NCBI RefSeq assembly: GCF_013466605.1
Contig: NZ_CP059162.1
Coordinates: 2,232,001-2,296,000, forward strand
DNA length: 64,000 nucleotides
Reading direction: 5' to 3'
DNA from: Pseudomonas chlororaphis subsp. aurantiaca
GTDB lineage: Bacteria > Pseudomonadota > Gammaproteobacteria > Pseudomonadales > Pseudomonadaceae
Made by a program: the position numbers and the translations under genes. How positions within the stretch are numbered: the stretch's first letter is position 1; the number at the start of each line of letters is the position of its first letter. The notes below the pieces were generated by a model that was not told the DNA's origin, did no database searches, and saw only the letters and a program-made list of their open reading frames with translations. This document shows, piece after piece, positions 36,411 through 45,457 of the stretch.

Positions 36411-37704
36411 CCCGCCGGTAAAGCTGACGCCGAAGCAGGCGAACATTTATGTGTGGGGATTCCAGCCTGAGGCGCGCTTCCGCGATGCGGTGTGTGGTCG
36501 CCGGTTCGGCAAGACCTTCCTCGGCAAGGCGGAGATGCGCCGAGCTGCACGCCTGGCTGCTGAATGGGGTGTGAGCGTCGAGGATGAGATTTGGTATGCA
36601 GCCCCGACGCAGAAGCAGGCCCGCCGGGTCTTCTGGCGCCGACTGAAACAGGCTATCCCCCGCGAATGGCGTGAGTGCAAGCCGAACGAGTCGGACATGC
36701 TGATTACGCTGAAGAGCGGTCACTTGATCCGCTGCGTGGGTTTGGAGAACTACGACGACCTGCGGGGATCTGGCCTGTTCTTCGTCCTGGTGGACGAATG
36801 GGCGGACTGCAAGTGGGCGGCCTGGGAAGAAGTCCTGCGTCCCATGCTTTCGACGTGTGAGTACGTCGTTCCAATTGTCGGCAAGTGCAAGGGTGGCCAC
36901 GCGCTGCGCATCGGCACCCCGAAGGGCTTCAACCACTGCTTCGATACATACCGCGACGGGCAGCCAGACGGCGAGCCTGACCATAAGAGCTGGCTCTACA
37001 CCTCGCTGCAGGGCGGCAACGTCCCGGCGGAGGAGCTGGATGCGGCGCGCCGGAAGATGGACCCGCGCACGTTCCGGCAGGAGTACGAAGCCAGCTTCGA
37101 GAACTACGCCGGGGTCGTCTACTACACGTTCAGCCGTAGCGAGAGTCGCACCAGCGAGCGCATCAAGCCCGGCGAGGCCTTGCACATCGGCATGGACTTC
37201 AACGTCATGAAGATGGCCGCAGTGGTCTACGTGGTGCGGGAAGGCCTGCCCTTGGCCCTGGATGAGTTCCACTCGGTGCGCGACACGCCCGAGATGATCG
37301 AGAAGATCCAGGCACGATTCCCAGGGCACGGCATCGCGGTCTATCCCGATGCCAGCGGCCAGAACACCAGCAGCAAGAACGCCAGCGAATCCGACCTGTC
37401 CCTGCTGCGCAAGGCTGGCTTCACGGTGATCGTGGACAGCCAGAACCCCAGCGTCAAAGACCGGGTGAACTCGCTCAACGCCATACTCATGAACGCCTAC
37501 GGCGAGCGCCGGCTGAAGGTCAATATCGACCAGTGCCCGCAACTGACCTTGTGCCTTGAGCGGCAGACCTATGACAAGCATGGCGATCCCGACAAGGATC
37601 CGAAGAAAGGGCACGACCACATGAACGATGCCGCCGGCTACTTCATTTGCAAGCGCTACCCGATCAACGTCGATATGACTGCAACCCAACCTTTGAGAAT
37701 GTGA
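36385..37704 (+). CDS. Terminase large subunit
   Basis: 439 aa with the GTG at 36385 (GGAG site). ATPase Walker A-like VCGRRFGKTFLGKAE, Walker B FFVLVDEWADC, and a nuclease domain with IGMDFNVMKMAAVVY and YPDASGQN; acidic Asp near GHDHMNDAAGYF completes the metal site. It pumps DNA into the prohead and cuts it. Confidence 0.93.
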   Translation: MSRLPRTYDPPVKLTPKQANIYVWGFQPEARFRDAVCGRRFGKTFLGKAEMRRAARLAAEWGVSVEDEIWYAAPTQKQARRVFWRRLKQAIPREWRECKPNESDMLITLKSGHLIRCVGLENYDDLRGSGLFFVLVDEWADCKWAAWEEVLRPMLSTCEYVVPIVGKCKGGHALRIGTPKGFNHCFDTYRDGQPDGEPDHKSWLYTSLQGGNVPAEELDAARRKMDPRTFRQEYEASFENYAGVVYYTFSRSESRTSERIKPGEALHIGMDFNVMKMAAVVYVVREGLPLALDEFHSVRDTPEMIEKIQARFPGHGIAVYPDASGQNTSSKNASESDLSLLRKAGFTVIVDSQNPSVKDRVNSLNAILMNAYGERRLKVNIDQCPQLTLCLERQTYDKHGDPDKDPKKGHDHMNDAAGYFICKRYPINVDMTATQPLRM

Positions 37705-37706
37705 CC

Positions 37707-39086
37707 ATGTCCAACAGCCCCGATGCCACGCTGCCAGCGGTCAACGCCATGCGCGTGTACTGGGAGCGGATTACCCCTCTAATGCTTGGAACGCTGGCCA
37801 TGCGCGCGGCGGGCAAGACGCTGCTGCCGCAGTACCCGGCCGAGGATGGCGAATCCTACAAGGAGCGCCTGCGCCTCTCGACGCTACTGCCGGCATACTC
37901 GGAAACGGTCGTAAACATGACTTCTCGAGTCTTTGCCGAGCCGCTGCAGCTGGGCGACGACGTTCCAGCGCAAATCGCCGAGATGGCCAGGAGCATCGAC
38001 AACGCTGGCAACGACCTCAACTCGTGGTCGGTCGCCTTCTTCGGTGAGGGGCTGAGCCATGGCCTGTGTCATGCCTTTGTAGACCACGCCCGTGTTGAAG
38101 GCTTGCGCACCCAGGCCGACGAACAGGCCGCAGGGGTTCGCCCCTACGCCGTGCTGGTGAAGCCAGAGCAGGTGCTGGGTTGGCGCTCCAAGGGTGGCGT
38201 TCTGACCATGATCCGGTACCGGGAAGTGGTTGAAGAGGAGGAAGGCGATTTTGGTGCCAAGTGTGTCGAGCAGATTCGCGTCCTCGAGCCTGGTTCCTGG
38301 CGGATATTCCGCAAGGGCGAGAAGGCCGGCGACTGGGTCGTGTACGACGAAGGCGTGACTAGTCTCAAGGAAATCCCTTGGGTCACCTTCTACACCGGGC
38401 GTACCGGCTTCATGACGGCCAAACCACCGTTGATGGAGTTGGCCCACCTGAACGTCAAGCACTGGCAGAGCCAGAGCGACCAGGACAACATTCTGCACGT
38501 TATCCGTGTGCCTATCCTGGCCCGAATCGGCGTACAGCAGCAGTACGACAACCAGGGCAAGCCGCTGCCGAGCGAATTCAAGGTTGGTGTCGGCGCGCTG
38601 ACTGACCTTCCGAAAGATGGCGACATGAAGTACGTCGAGCACACCGGCAAGGCTGTCGAGGCGGGCCGCACCGCGCTGAAGGATCTCATCGACGAGATGC
38701 GGATGGCCGGGGCCAAGCTGCTTATGCCTGAGAAAGGGGCGACCAAGACCGCCACGCAAGCGGAGGAGGACGCGGCGCAGGAGCTTTCGCCATTGGAGCG
38801 CATGGCGCACCAGTTCGGCGACTGCCTGGCGCAGCTGATCCAGTACATGGCCGACTACCGCAGCCTGGGCGAAGGCGGCACCGTTGAGATGCGCGGCAAC
38901 TTCGACGTGGACTACATGCCAGAGGTGTCGCTGCCGACCCTAGTATCCATGGCTAACGCTGGCATGCTCTCGAAAGAAACCCTCTTCACCGAGATGCAGC
39001 GCCGCGGCGTGATCAGTGATGAATACGACTGGGCAGAAGAGCTGGCCAGGATTGATTCGCAAGGCCCAGCCCTCGGAGCGATCTGA
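37707..39086 (+). CDS. Portal protein (DUF4055 type)
   Basis: 459 aa with the start at 37707. Landmarks are NAMRVYWERITPLMLGTLAM and the core FYTGRTGFMTAKPPLMELAH with NVKHWQSQSDQDNILH, typical of the DUF4055 portal group. It forms the ring at the DNA vertex. TGATG overlap with the next gene. Confidence 0.87.
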   Translation: MSNSPDATLPAVNAMRVYWERITPLMLGTLAMRAAGKTLLPQYPAEDGESYKERLRLSTLLPAYSETVVNMTSRVFAEPLQLGDDVPAQIAEMARSIDNAGNDLNSWSVAFFGEGLSHGLCHAFVDHARVEGLRTQADEQAAGVRPYAVLVKPEQVLGWRSKGGVLTMIRYREVVEEEEGDFGAKCVEQIRVLEPGSWRIFRKGEKAGDWVVYDEGVTSLKEIPWVTFYTGRTGFMTAKPPLMELAHLNVKHWQSQSDQDNILHVIRVPILARIGVQQQYDNQGKPLPSEFKVGVGALTDLPKDGDMKYVEHTGKAVEAGRTALKDLIDEMRMAGAKLLMPEKGATKTATQAEEDAAQELSPLERMAHQFGDCLAQLIQYMADYRSLGEGGTVEMRGNFDVDYMPEVSLPTLVSMANAGMLSKETLFTEMQRRGVISDEYDWAEELARIDSQGPALGAI

Positions 39087-40162
39087 TGAAGACCGCCAAC
39101 GAGAAGCTGCTGGACGAGTTGATCGGGCATGAGGTCGACCTGTCCCGCCTGAGCAATGCCCAGGTGATAGCGATCATCAAGATCCTGAACAGTCGCGATG
39201 CTGAGCTGCGTGCCGCGCTGATCGAGGCGCTCGACAACCTGGGCACCGACCTCTCGGCGGCAGCGGTTGATCTGGCACTGTCCGCCGTGCTGCGCCTGAA
39301 TCAGGCCATCTTCATCGAGATCCGCCAGGCGCTGGATCAGACAGCTGACGGACTGATCAGCTACGAGATCGCCTTCCAGCATGGCGCGCTGCGGGCTGTG
39401 TTGCCGGTAGTGGTGCCGGAGGCCTTTCCGGTCGCGGCTCCAGTGTTCAGCCAGGTCAAGGCGATTGCCCAGGCCAGGCCATTCCAGGGGCGGCTGCTCA
39501 GAGAGTGGATGGCCGGCATTGAGTCGAACCGCGCCGCTGCGGTGCGTGATGCCGTCCGTGCTGGCGTGGTGGAGGGTCGCACGACGGCGGATATCGTCCG
39601 CACGGTCATGGGCACCCGGGCGCAGAACTACGCCGACGGCATCCTGCAGAAGTCCAGGCGCGAGGTTGAGGCGGTCGTCAGGTCTGCTGTATCGCACACT
39701 GCTGAGGCGGCCAGTGATGCGGTTTATGAGGCGAACAGCGACATCATCAGTCACGTTGAGTGGCTGAGCACCTTGGATAACCGCACCTCGACAGACTGCC
39801 GGATCCGTGATCGAAAGCCCTACACGCTGGGCACCTACAAGCCCATCGGTCACAAGATCCCATGGCTGGCTGGACCTGGCCGCATTCACTTCTGCTGCCG
39901 CTCGACCAAGCTGCCGATCCTCAAGAGTGCCTCGAAGCTTGGCTTCAGCGATAGCGCCACGCGGGCCTCGATGGACGGCCAGGTGCCGCAGTCGACAACC
40001 TACGCCGAATGGCTTGGCCGGCAGTCGGCAGTGCGCCAGGACGAAATCCTTGGGCCTGAACGCGGCAAGCTGTTGCGCCAGGACAAGCTGAAGCTGGATG
40101 ACTTCTACAACGACAAAGGCAAGTTCCTGACGCTCGACGAGCTGAGGGAGCGCCTGCAATAA
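39086..40162 (+). CDS. Minor head protein, SPP1 gp7 family
   Basis: 358 aa. The conserved C-terminal block EWLSTLDNRTSTDCRIRDRK and GRIHFCCRSTKLPI has the D-x-C...C-x-C-R pattern of the Mu gpF/SPP1 gp7 head morphogenesis domain. It is coupled to the portal gene as usual. Confidence 0.88.
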   Translation: MKTANEKLLDELIGHEVDLSRLSNAQVIAIIKILNSRDAELRAALIEALDNLGTDLSAAAVDLALSAVLRLNQAIFIEIRQALDQTADGLISYEIAFQHGALRAVLPVVVPEAFPVAAPVFSQVKAIAQARPFQGRLLREWMAGIESNRAAAVRDAVRAGVVEGRTTADIVRTVMGTRAQNYADGILQKSRREVEAVVRSAVSHTAEAASDAVYEANSDIISHVEWLSTLDNRTSTDCRIRDRKPYTLGTYKPIGHKIPWLAGPGRIHFCCRSTKLPILKSASKLGFSDSATRASMDGQVPQSTTYAEWLGRQSAVRQDEILGPERGKLLRQDKLKLDDFYNDKGKFLTLDELRERLQ

Positions 40163-40166
40163 CCTG

Positions 40167-40199
40167 CGACACGAAATGCCGACATTCGATTTTGTGTCG
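40167..40199. repeat. Palindromic element 2 (CGACACGAAAT...ATTTTGTGTCG)
   Basis: 11-bp stem with one G-T pair around 11 bases, just after the minor head gene. Shares GCGACAC and GTGTCG with the element at 34432-34467. Confidence 0.6.
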
Positions 40200-40207
40200 T
40201 AACCCAG

Positions 40208-40232
40208 GCCTCGCCAAGTGCGGGGCTTTTTT
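40208..40232 (+). terminator. Hairpin terminator before the scaffold gene
   Basis: GCCTCGC / GCGGGGC type stem and TTTTTT; inside the late operon. Confidence 0.65.
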
Positions 40233-40310
40233 CTGCCTGCGGTTCGGATGGACGGGGCGCAACAGGGGCCGGATGGCTCACCAACTGGCCGGATGGCCCA
40301 GAGAGACGAG

Positions 40311-41054
40311 ATGAGACTCAAGACTGTTGAAGTGGATGGCAAGCAGTACGCCGAGATCCAGGATGGCAAGCCCGTATATGTCGAAGACGACGGTAAGGAG
40401 GTCGCCTTCGATGCACCTGGAACCCGCGCCACCATCACCCGACTGAACTCCGAAGCCAAAGACAACCGCCTGCGCGCCGAGACTGCCGAGAAGACCGTAA
40501 GGGCCTTCGAAGGCATCGACGACCCGGAAGCGGCCAAGAAAGCTCTCGGTATCGTCGCAAATCTCGATGCAAAAACACTGGTGGATGCCGGTGAAATCGA
40601 GAAGGTGAAGACCGAAATCAGCAAGGCCTACCAAACGCAGCTGGACGAAGCCAACGGTAAGGCGCAGACCTTCGAGCAGCAGCTGTATGCCGAGAAGATC
40701 GGCGGCAGCTTCGCCCGCTCCCAGTTCATCGCCGAGAAGCTGGCGGTTCCGGCCGACATGGTTCAGGCCACCTTCGGCAACAGCTTCAAGATCGAGGAAG
40801 GCAAGGTCGTCGCCTATGACGCCCAGGGTCAGAAAATCTTCAGCCGTTCCCGCCCAGGTGAGCTGGCCGACTTCAACGAAGCGCTGGAAACCCTCGTTAC
40901 TCAATACCCCCATCGCGACCACATCCTGAAGAGTTCCGGCGCCAATGGCGGCGGGGCTCCGCACGGCGGTGGTGGCAACACCCAGACCCACAAGAAGCTC
41001 TCCGACTGCAAGACCGACGCCGAACGTGTGGCGTGGGCTCAGTCGCAGGCTTAA
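40311..41054 (+). CDS. Scaffold-like head protein
   Basis: 247 aa from the ATG at 40311. An N-terminal beta piece is followed by an acidic coiled-coil middle (RATITRLNSEAKDNRLRAET, KVKTEISKAYQTQLDEANGK) and a Gly/His-rich tail. This composition and place directly before the major capsid gene fit an internal scaffold. Confidence 0.75.
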   Translation: MRLKTVEVDGKQYAEIQDGKPVYVEDDGKEVAFDAPGTRATITRLNSEAKDNRLRAETAEKTVRAFEGIDDPEAAKKALGIVANLDAKTLVDAGEIEKVKTEISKAYQTQLDEANGKAQTFEQQLYAEKIGGSFARSQFIAEKLAVPADMVQATFGNSFKIEEGKVVAYDAQGQKIFSRSRPGELADFNEALETLVTQYPHRDHILKSSGANGGGAPHGGGGNTQTHKKLSDCKTDAERVAWAQSQA

Positions 41055-41074
41055 TCGATCACTGAGAGGCCTAT

Positions 41075-42028
41075 ATGCCATTCGATCTTCAGGTATTCAA
41101 CAAACAGACCTATGCCGCCATGACCGAGGTCGTGGATCAGCAGGTCAACGCCTTCAACGAGGCATCCGGTGGCACTCTGGTGCTGACCGCCGGCCAGAAC
41201 CAGGGCGACTTCTCCATGGAGGCGTCGTTCAAGCAGATCGCCGGCCTGGTGCGTCGCCGCAACGCCTATGGCACCGGTACCGTCGCAGCCAAGCGCCTGG
41301 AACACCTGCTCAACGTTTCGGTGAAGGTTGCCGCCGGCACCCCGCCGATTGAATTCGAGAAGCAGCAGTACACCTGGATTCTCCAGAACCCGGAACTGGC
41401 CGCAATCAAGATCGGTGAGCAGTTGGCTATCGCTCAGGTGCAGGACCAACTGAACGCTGGTATCCGCGCACTGGTTGCCGCCACCTCCGGCAATGCGGCA
41501 GTAGTTCACGACGACTCTTCGGCGGCCCCGACTTTCCGCGTGCTGAACAAGGGGGCAGGCAAATTCGGCGATCGTGCCGGCTCGCTGCGTGCGTGGGTCC
41601 TGCACTCCACCACGCTGCATTCGCTGTACGACAACGCACTGGCCAACGCCGAGCAGCTGTTCACCTTCGGCACCGTAAACGTCATGCGTGACGCCTTTGG
41701 TCGTCTGTTCGTGGTCACCGACTCCGACGCCCTGATCAATGCCGGCGCGACTCCTACCTACAACACTCTGGGCCTGGTTGAGGGTGCCGGCATCGTTCAG
41801 CCGAACGGCGACTTCCATGCAGTGCTGTCGGATACCGTGGGCGGCGAAAACATCAAGACCACCTATCAAGCTGAGTGGACCTACAACGTGGGTCTGAAGG
41901 GCTATGCCTGGGATACCGCCGCCGGCGGCAAGTCCCCGACCGATGCTGCCATTGGCACTTCGGCCAACTGGGACAAGGTGGCCACATCGAACAAGGACAC
42001 CGCTGGCGTCCTGGTCAAGACACTCTAA
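41075..42028 (+). CDS. Major capsid protein
   Basis: 317 aa, MPFDLQVFNKQTYAAMTEVV at the start and DAFGRLFVVTDSDALI near the end. Size, abundance-type codon use and place after the scaffold support the call; the family resembles phage coat proteins of the HK97 fold though that is not provable from sequence here. AGAGG site upstream. Confidence 0.87.
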   Translation: MPFDLQVFNKQTYAAMTEVVDQQVNAFNEASGGTLVLTAGQNQGDFSMEASFKQIAGLVRRRNAYGTGTVAAKRLEHLLNVSVKVAAGTPPIEFEKQQYTWILQNPELAAIKIGEQLAIAQVQDQLNAGIRALVAATSGNAAVVHDDSSAAPTFRVLNKGAGKFGDRAGSLRAWVLHSTTLHSLYDNALANAEQLFTFGTVNVMRDAFGRLFVVTDSDALINAGATPTYNTLGLVEGAGIVQPNGDFHAVLSDTVGGENIKTTYQAEWTYNVGLKGYAWDTAAGGKSPTDAAIGTSANWDKVATSNKDTAGVLVKTL

Positions 42029-42070
42029 CCCTGATAGGCGCCGGGCTCGCTCGGCGCCACCGAGGTGATC

Positions 42071-42559
42071 ATGAGCAAGAAAAAGATTCTGTGGTTCGTC
42101 CCGGGCGCGACCACTCCGGAACTGAAGGAACTGGCCAAGTCCAAAGGCCTGACCATCCGAAATCCGCTGGCCTACAGCGAGGGTGCCGGCCTGGAGGACT
42201 GTGACGCGGTCACTGGCATGGTGCCAAAGGCCTACGCGGACAACTGCAAGGTGATCGACGAACCGGATGGCTGTTCCTGGCAGGCCGTTACTCAGTATCA
42301 AGACGGCTCAGCCGCGGAAGAGGGCTCCGGTAAGGTCAGGGCGCCGGGTATTGATGACCTGCGCGCAGCATTGACCGCCAAGAACATCACGTTCGACCCC
42401 AAGGCCAAAAAGCCCGATCTGCAAAAGCTGCTCGACGAGGCTAACGCCGTCGAAGAGCTGAAAGCCAAGCTGAAGGGCGCGCTGACCGAAAAGGGCATTC
42501 AGTTCGAACCTGAAGCCAGCCTGGAAGACCTGCAGAAGCTGCAGGATGGTGCCGCGTAA
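42071..42559 (+). CDS. Head protein with tandem HeH/LEM-like repeats
   Basis: 162 aa. After MSKKKILWFVPGATTPELKE, the C-terminal half has two related units: DDLRAALTAKNITFDPKAKK and KLKGALTEKGIQFEPEASLE, each followed by a DLQKL helix, which matches the helix-extended-loop-helix motif. Position between capsid and connector genes suggests a head decoration or DNA-related head role. Confidence 0.65.
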   Translation: MSKKKILWFVPGATTPELKELAKSKGLTIRNPLAYSEGAGLEDCDAVTGMVPKAYADNCKVIDEPDGCSWQAVTQYQDGSAAEEGSGKVRAPGIDDLRAALTAKNITFDPKAKKPDLQKLLDEANAVEELKAKLKGALTEKGIQFEPEASLEDLQKLQDGAA

Positions 42560-42930
42560 TGACCACCTACATCAGCATCGAGCAGGTGGACGCACTGCTG
42601 GGCCCGGCCTGGGCACCGGACGACAAGAAGCCGCGCGCGGTACTGATGGCCAACACCTGGCTCACCAATCTGCGCTTGCCTGAATTCGATCCGGTTCCGG
42701 AGGATGTGGCCCAGGCAGGCGCGGAGGTGGCCAGGGAAGCCGCGGCCGGCAATCTGTACGGCGCCAAGGAAACCGGCGTACTGAGCAAGTCGGTCAATGC
42801 CGATGGCGTGTCCAGCAGCAAGACCTACGCCGAATCGTCTCGTTCTATCAGCGCTGGCGAGTCGTTCGCCCTAGCCCTGCTGGCGCACTACCTGAACAAC
42901 AGCGGTCAGACCAAAGTCGTGAGGTGCTGA
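42559..42930 (+). CDS. Head completion / DnaT-like protein
   Basis: 123 aa, one-base overlap with the previous gene. YISIEQVDALLGPAWAPDDK and VLMANTWLTNLRLPEFDPVP belong to a group annotated as DnaT-like in databases but always found at the head-tail connector position. I favour an adaptor role. Confidence 0.7.
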   Translation: MTTYISIEQVDALLGPAWAPDDKKPRAVLMANTWLTNLRLPEFDPVPEDVAQAGAEVAREAAAGNLYGAKETGVLSKSVNADGVSSSKTYAESSRSISAGESFALALLAHYLNNSGQTKVVRC

Positions 42931-42931
42931 T

Positions 42932-43315
42932 ATGGGCCTTCGAGATGAGCTGCAGGCCGACCTGGCCGAGGCATTCGACACCGACCTGGCCGATGCCGTA
43001 GGCGCGGTGGATGGTAGCAGGTCGGTGAAGGGGGACTATGACCCAGCGATTGGGGGCGCCCCGGAGGTGATTGTCTTCTATACCGGGCGCGGCGTGTTCG
43101 GGCAGTACAAGGACCGGGAGGTCGACGGAACTCGCATTCTGTCCACGGACGTGCGTCTCAAGGCACTGCAGAACGAACTGTTCATGAAAGAGGGTGGGGT
43201 GGTAACTGCAGTGCCGGCTGTACCCGTCATCGGCGACCGAATCAGCGGTTATCGCGTAATCAACGTCGCTCAGGACGCCGCCAAGGCCACCTGGGCCGTT
43301 CAGCTGAGGAAGTGA
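42932..43315 (+). CDS. Head-tail connector (stopper-like) protein
   Basis: 127 aa, mostly beta. MGLRDELQADLAEAFDTDLA begins with a helix followed by strands. Second gene of the usual four-gene connector block before the tail tube. Specific role inferred from order. Confidence 0.6.
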   Translation: MGLRDELQADLAEAFDTDLADAVGAVDGSRSVKGDYDPAIGGAPEVIVFYTGRGVFGQYKDREVDGTRILSTDVRLKALQNELFMKEGGVVTAVPAVPVIGDRISGYRVINVAQDAAKATWAVQLRK

Positions 43316-43317
43316 AT

Positions 43318-43932
43318 ATGCCGCGTGGTTCGCACATGACAAAGCGGTATGGCGGGCAGTCCGGCAGCTTCGCCCTAAGCCTTGCCGAGTTCGCAGCCCA
43401 AGCCACAGAAGCCATCGATGCCAGCCTGCGCGAGATCATCATCGAGGTCGGCAGCAGCCTGATTCGTATGTCACCTGTAGGTAACCCGGAGATCTGGGCA
43501 CAGAACGCTGTGGCGACCCAGTACAACAAGGCTGTCGACGAACACAACACCGCGCTGCGTAGCGACCCGGCCAATCTGACGAAGGCCGGCCGGCTGAAGC
43601 CTGGGCGTAAGCTGAACGACGGCATGGATATCGTTGCACCTGAAGGCTACGTCGGCGGCCGGTTCCGGTCGAACTGGCATCTCTCGATAGACGTGGTCGA
43701 GAACGTCACCTTCGACGAGGTTGACCCGGACGGCCAAGAGACGATCGCAGCGCTGGTTTCGGCGGTTAGCGACTTCACCGCCGGCCAGGTTGCCTACCTC
43801 ATCAATAACCTGCCATACGCCATCCCGCTGGAGTTCGGACATTCGACCCAGGCCCCTAGCGGCATGGTCCGCGTCACCGTAGCCCGCTTCCAGCAGATCG
43901 TGCAGGAAGCCATCAGGAACAATCAGGTATGA
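43318..43932 (+). CDS. Tail completion protein, HK97 gp10-like
   Basis: 204 aa from the ATG at 43318; a GTG at 43312 overlapping the previous stop is also possible. SLREIIIEVGSSLIRMSPVG, GGRFRSNWHLSID and NLPYAIPLEFGHSTQAPSGM are the conserved pieces of the gp10-like group. Confidence 0.75.
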   Translation: MPRGSHMTKRYGGQSGSFALSLAEFAAQATEAIDASLREIIIEVGSSLIRMSPVGNPEIWAQNAVATQYNKAVDEHNTALRSDPANLTKAGRLKPGRKLNDGMDIVAPEGYVGGRFRSNWHLSIDVVENVTFDEVDPDGQETIAALVSAVSDFTAGQVAYLINNLPYAIPLEFGHSTQAPSGMVRVTVARFQQIVQEAIRNNQV

Positions 43933-44345
43933 GCCACAACGTGATTGCCTCGATCTACGAGGCCAGGGTTATCGGCTGGGCGAAGGCTTTGCCTGCACCG
44001 CTGAAGGTTGTGGTCGAGAACGAGGCCTACCAACCTGCTGATGGAGAAACCTATCTACGGGTATTCACCTTGCCTGCTGATACTGCGAGCAACACGCTCG
44101 GCGGCGATCACCGGCTATACACCGGCGTGTTCCAGGTCAGCATTGTGACGCCTGCTGGCAAGTATCGCGGCGTGGGCGGCACGCTGGCCGACCAGATCGC
44201 CGCGCTGTTCCCGCTGTACGAGCGAAATACGAAGAACGCGTTGACCGTGGTGACTATGACCCCAGTCGATCAGGGGCCAGGAGTTCCCAGCGACACAACC
44301 TACACAATTTCGGTTTCGTTCGCGTACCGCGCCGACACCAACTAA
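43929..44345 (+). CDS. Tail terminator protein (DUF4128-type)
   Basis: 138 aa, ATGA overlap. MSHNVIASIYEARVIGWAKA and the strand-rich HRLYTGVFQVSIVTPAGKYR fit the gpU-like tail terminator group, which caps the tail tube. Confidence 0.72.
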   Translation: MSHNVIASIYEARVIGWAKALPAPLKVVVENEAYQPADGETYLRVFTLPADTASNTLGGDHRLYTGVFQVSIVTPAGKYRGVGGTLADQIAALFPLYERNTKNALTVVTMTPVDQGPGVPSDTTYTISVSFAYRADTN

Positions 44346-44368
44346 TCCGCCCATTGGGCAAACCACTG

Positions 44369-44390
44369 AACCCGCCATTGAGCGGGTTTT
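44369..44390 (+). terminator. Hairpin before the tail tube gene
   Basis: AACCCGC, CATTGA loop, GCGGGTT, TTT, then an AGAGGA site for the tube gene. One of the recurrent hairpin/RBS cassettes. Confidence 0.65.
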
Positions 44391-44416
44391 GTCATTTCTG
44401 CAAAGAGGAAAAACCC

Positions 44417-45073
44417 ATGGGCTACAAACTCCCGAACGGCGGCACCTTCCAGCACGCCGCGACCTATGCTACTGCGCTGGCATTCACCGCGATCACCAAC
44501 GCATCCGAGGCAGTGGCCACGGTCGTCGGCGCCACCTTGTCCGCCGGCGATATCGTTCTGCTCAGCTCTGGCTGGAGCAAGCTCGATAACAAGGTGGTGC
44601 GTGTGAAGGCAGCCACTGCAACTGCGATCACCCTGGAAGGGATCGACACCACCGACACCCAGATTTTCCCGGCCGGTGGTGGGGCTGGCAGCATGAAGAA
44701 AGTGTTGACCTGGGTGCAGGTTCCGCAAGTAACCGACCTGGCCTTCTCCGGCGGTGAGCAGAACTACCTGGACGTGGTGTTCCTGGAGAATGATCAGGGC
44801 AAACAGATCCCGACCGACAAGTCCGCCGCCAGCATGGTGCTGACTATCGCCGATGACCCGGCCCAGGCTTTCAACGCGGTGCTGCTGGCGGCTGACGCTG
44901 GCAAGCAGGTGCAGGCCGCACGCCTCAATCTGCCGGGCAATGACTCTCTGCTCTACGGCGCCTATACCTCGTTCTCCAAGCAGCCTGCAGTTTCTCGCAA
45001 CAATCTGCTGACCCGCACCGTAAACCTGGCACTGCAGGCAGAACCGACCCGCTACCTGATAGCGGTGGTGTAA
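44417..45073 (+). CDS. Major tail tube protein
   Basis: 218 aa from the ATG at 44417. Beta-rich, starting MGYKLPNGGTFQHAATYATA. The size, the gene before the G/GT chaperone and the strong ribosome-binding site fit the lambda gpV position. Family signature is weak by eye. Confidence 0.8.
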   Translation: MGYKLPNGGTFQHAATYATALAFTAITNASEAVATVVGATLSAGDIVLLSSGWSKLDNKVVRVKAATATAITLEGIDTTDTQIFPAGGGAGSMKKVLTWVQVPQVTDLAFSGGEQNYLDVVFLENDQGKQIPTDKSAASMVLTIADDPAQAFNAVLLAADAGKQVQAARLNLPGNDSLLYGAYTSFSKQPAVSRNNLLTRTVNLALQAEPTRYLIAVV

Positions 45074-45076
45074 CCC

Positions 45077-45457
45077 ATGGCTAAGTTCACGCTGATCCAG
45101 AACCCGACCTTCAAGGCCGACGTAATGATCCCGCGCGTCGGCGGCGAACCGGTGAAGGTGGAGTTCGAGTTCAAGTATCTCGATCGAACCGCACTGGCGG
45201 CTCTGTACGCTGAGTGGGGCGAGCGTCACAGGGAGCTGGGGCTGAAGGTCGAGGAGATGGACCTGAAAGAGTTCACCGCTGCCAAGATCGACCTGGAAGT
45301 CGACCAGATCAAGGCCGTGGTAGCTGGCTGGGACATCAAGGAAAAGTTTACCGAGCAGAACATCCGCATCTTGGTCACATCGATCGTATCGGCGTCCGGT
45401 GCGGTGCTTGCTGCGTACTCTGAAGCCTTCAACCAGTCCCGCCTGGGAAACTCCTAA
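45077..45457 (+). CDS. Tail assembly chaperone G
   Basis: 126 aa helical protein (MAKFTLIQNPTFKADVMIPR...). It is the first product of the overlapping G-T pair that surrounds every siphovirus tail operon between tube and tape measure. The slippery heptamer GGGAAAC is at 45445-45451 in the right phase (CTG GGA AAC TCC TAA), ten bases before the stop. Confidence 0.88.
   Translation: MAKFTLIQNPTFKADVMIPRVGGEPVKVEFEFKYLDRTALAALYAEWGERHRELGLKVEEMDLKEFTAAKIDLEVDQIKAVVAGWDIKEKFTEQNIRILVTSIVSASGAVLAAYSEAFNQSRLGNS

Noticed and set aside
38912..40624. 570-codon minus-strand frame across portal and minor head genes
   Set aside because: Runs across three well-supported genes and shows no domain; high-GC antisense artefact.
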